This document shows, one piece after another, positions 63,813 through 64,000 of a stretch of 64,000 bases of DNA. The notes under the pieces were generated by a model. That model was given only the letters and a program-made list of their open reading frames with translations, had not been told where the DNA came from and searched no databases. A program made the position numbers and the translations under genes. The number at the start of each line of letters is the position of its first letter. The first letter of the stretch is position 1. The DNA is from Ceriagrion tenellum (taxonomy: Eukaryota > Arthropoda > Insecta > Odonata > Coenagrionidae): the NCBI GenBank assembly GCA_963169105.1, contig OY720635.1, forward strand, positions 158,735,645-158,799,644. The letters run 5' to 3'.

Positions 63813-64000
63813 TTAAAGGTAATTATTAATTTCCATAGTTTTTTTGTTTAATTTAACATGTCGGAACTCGAATATTCATTTATATCCTTTCTTTTATTCT
63901 TTCAGGTGTACAAAAATATATTTAAAAAGGATTTTGGAAAAAAGAAAAAAATTAAATAAAAAAATGAAAAAAAGGTGTAGTGGAAATAAGTGTTTAAACT

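Larger units (their letters stand above)
61491..64000 (+). repeat. Second copy of the A-B-C accessory block (direct repeat of about 43.83-46.08 kb)
   Basis: Same orientation and order as the left block, including hairpins, intron positions and promoter text. It begins mid-gene A and is cut by the window end; a second Maverick may continue beyond. Confidence 0.8.

Noticed and set aside
1..64000. CRISPR arrays, rRNA genes, bacterial operons
   Set aside because: None seen; splice sites, retroelements and host genes show eukaryotic DNA.

Overview
The window is genomic DNA of an arthropod, most likely an insect with a repeat-rich genome. It is AT-rich, has long introns with canonical splice sites, two conserved animal genes, and many LINE, Penelope-like, SINE and MITE remnants. 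The species cannot be read from the sequence.

Layout. 1-16 kb carries the 3' part of an adducin (hts) gene on the + strand, ending in the Lys-rich MARCKS-like tail at 12,606; its introns hold a tRNA-derived foldback repeat and a Tigger-like transposase remnant, and an hAT-like MITE and a second small MITE lie in the 3' part of the locus. 16-26 kb is intergenic with decayed Penelope and LINE pieces and a SINE. 26.6-28 kb holds a complete three-exon SNRNP27 gene (U4/U6.U5 tri-snRNP 27 kDa protein) on the - strand. 28-39 kb is repeat-dominated: a LINE fragment, a SINE split by a piggyBac-type MITE at TTAA, a Penelope-like element inserted into another LINE with a 12-bp target duplication, and a large inverted repeat.

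39.9-64 kb is the centre of interest: virus-like DNA of the Maverick/Polinton (adintovirus-like) class. A broken - strand fragment (about 40.0-42.03 kb) abuts a nearly full element bounded by 49-bp terminal inverted repeats at 42,038 and 61,469 (about 19.4 kb). This element has a protein-primed family-B DNA polymerase (frameshifted), a secreted matrix metalloproteinase, an A32-like packaging ATPase, small basic virion-type proteins, a DDE integrase with chromodomain, a putative penton-type protein, a double-jelly-roll major capsid protein, an adenain-like protease (premature TAG near the start) and unknown genes. To its left are accessory genes D, A1, A2, B and C. Immediately right of the element a second, 5'-truncated copy of the A-B-C block starts at 61.49 kb and runs off the window.

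The accessory block looks like an undescribed system tied to the host S phase. (i) The polymerase gene is preceded by five E2F-like sites and a TATA box. (ii) Intronless accessory genes D, A and B are each followed, in the correct orientation, by a 16-nt hairpin fitting the histone mRNA 3' stem-loop pattern; the A and B hairpins also have a purine-rich downstream stretch. (iii) Family A proteins carry a SOCS box (BC box plus Cul5 box), which predicts recruitment of an Elongin BC-Cullin 5 ligase. (iv) The coding exon of gene C is packed with hairpins whose arms are kept between two diverged copies, including two compensatory synonymous base-pair changes. Several core genes are frameshifted, so this copy is probably an inactive endogenous relic, although the A, B and C frames are largely open.
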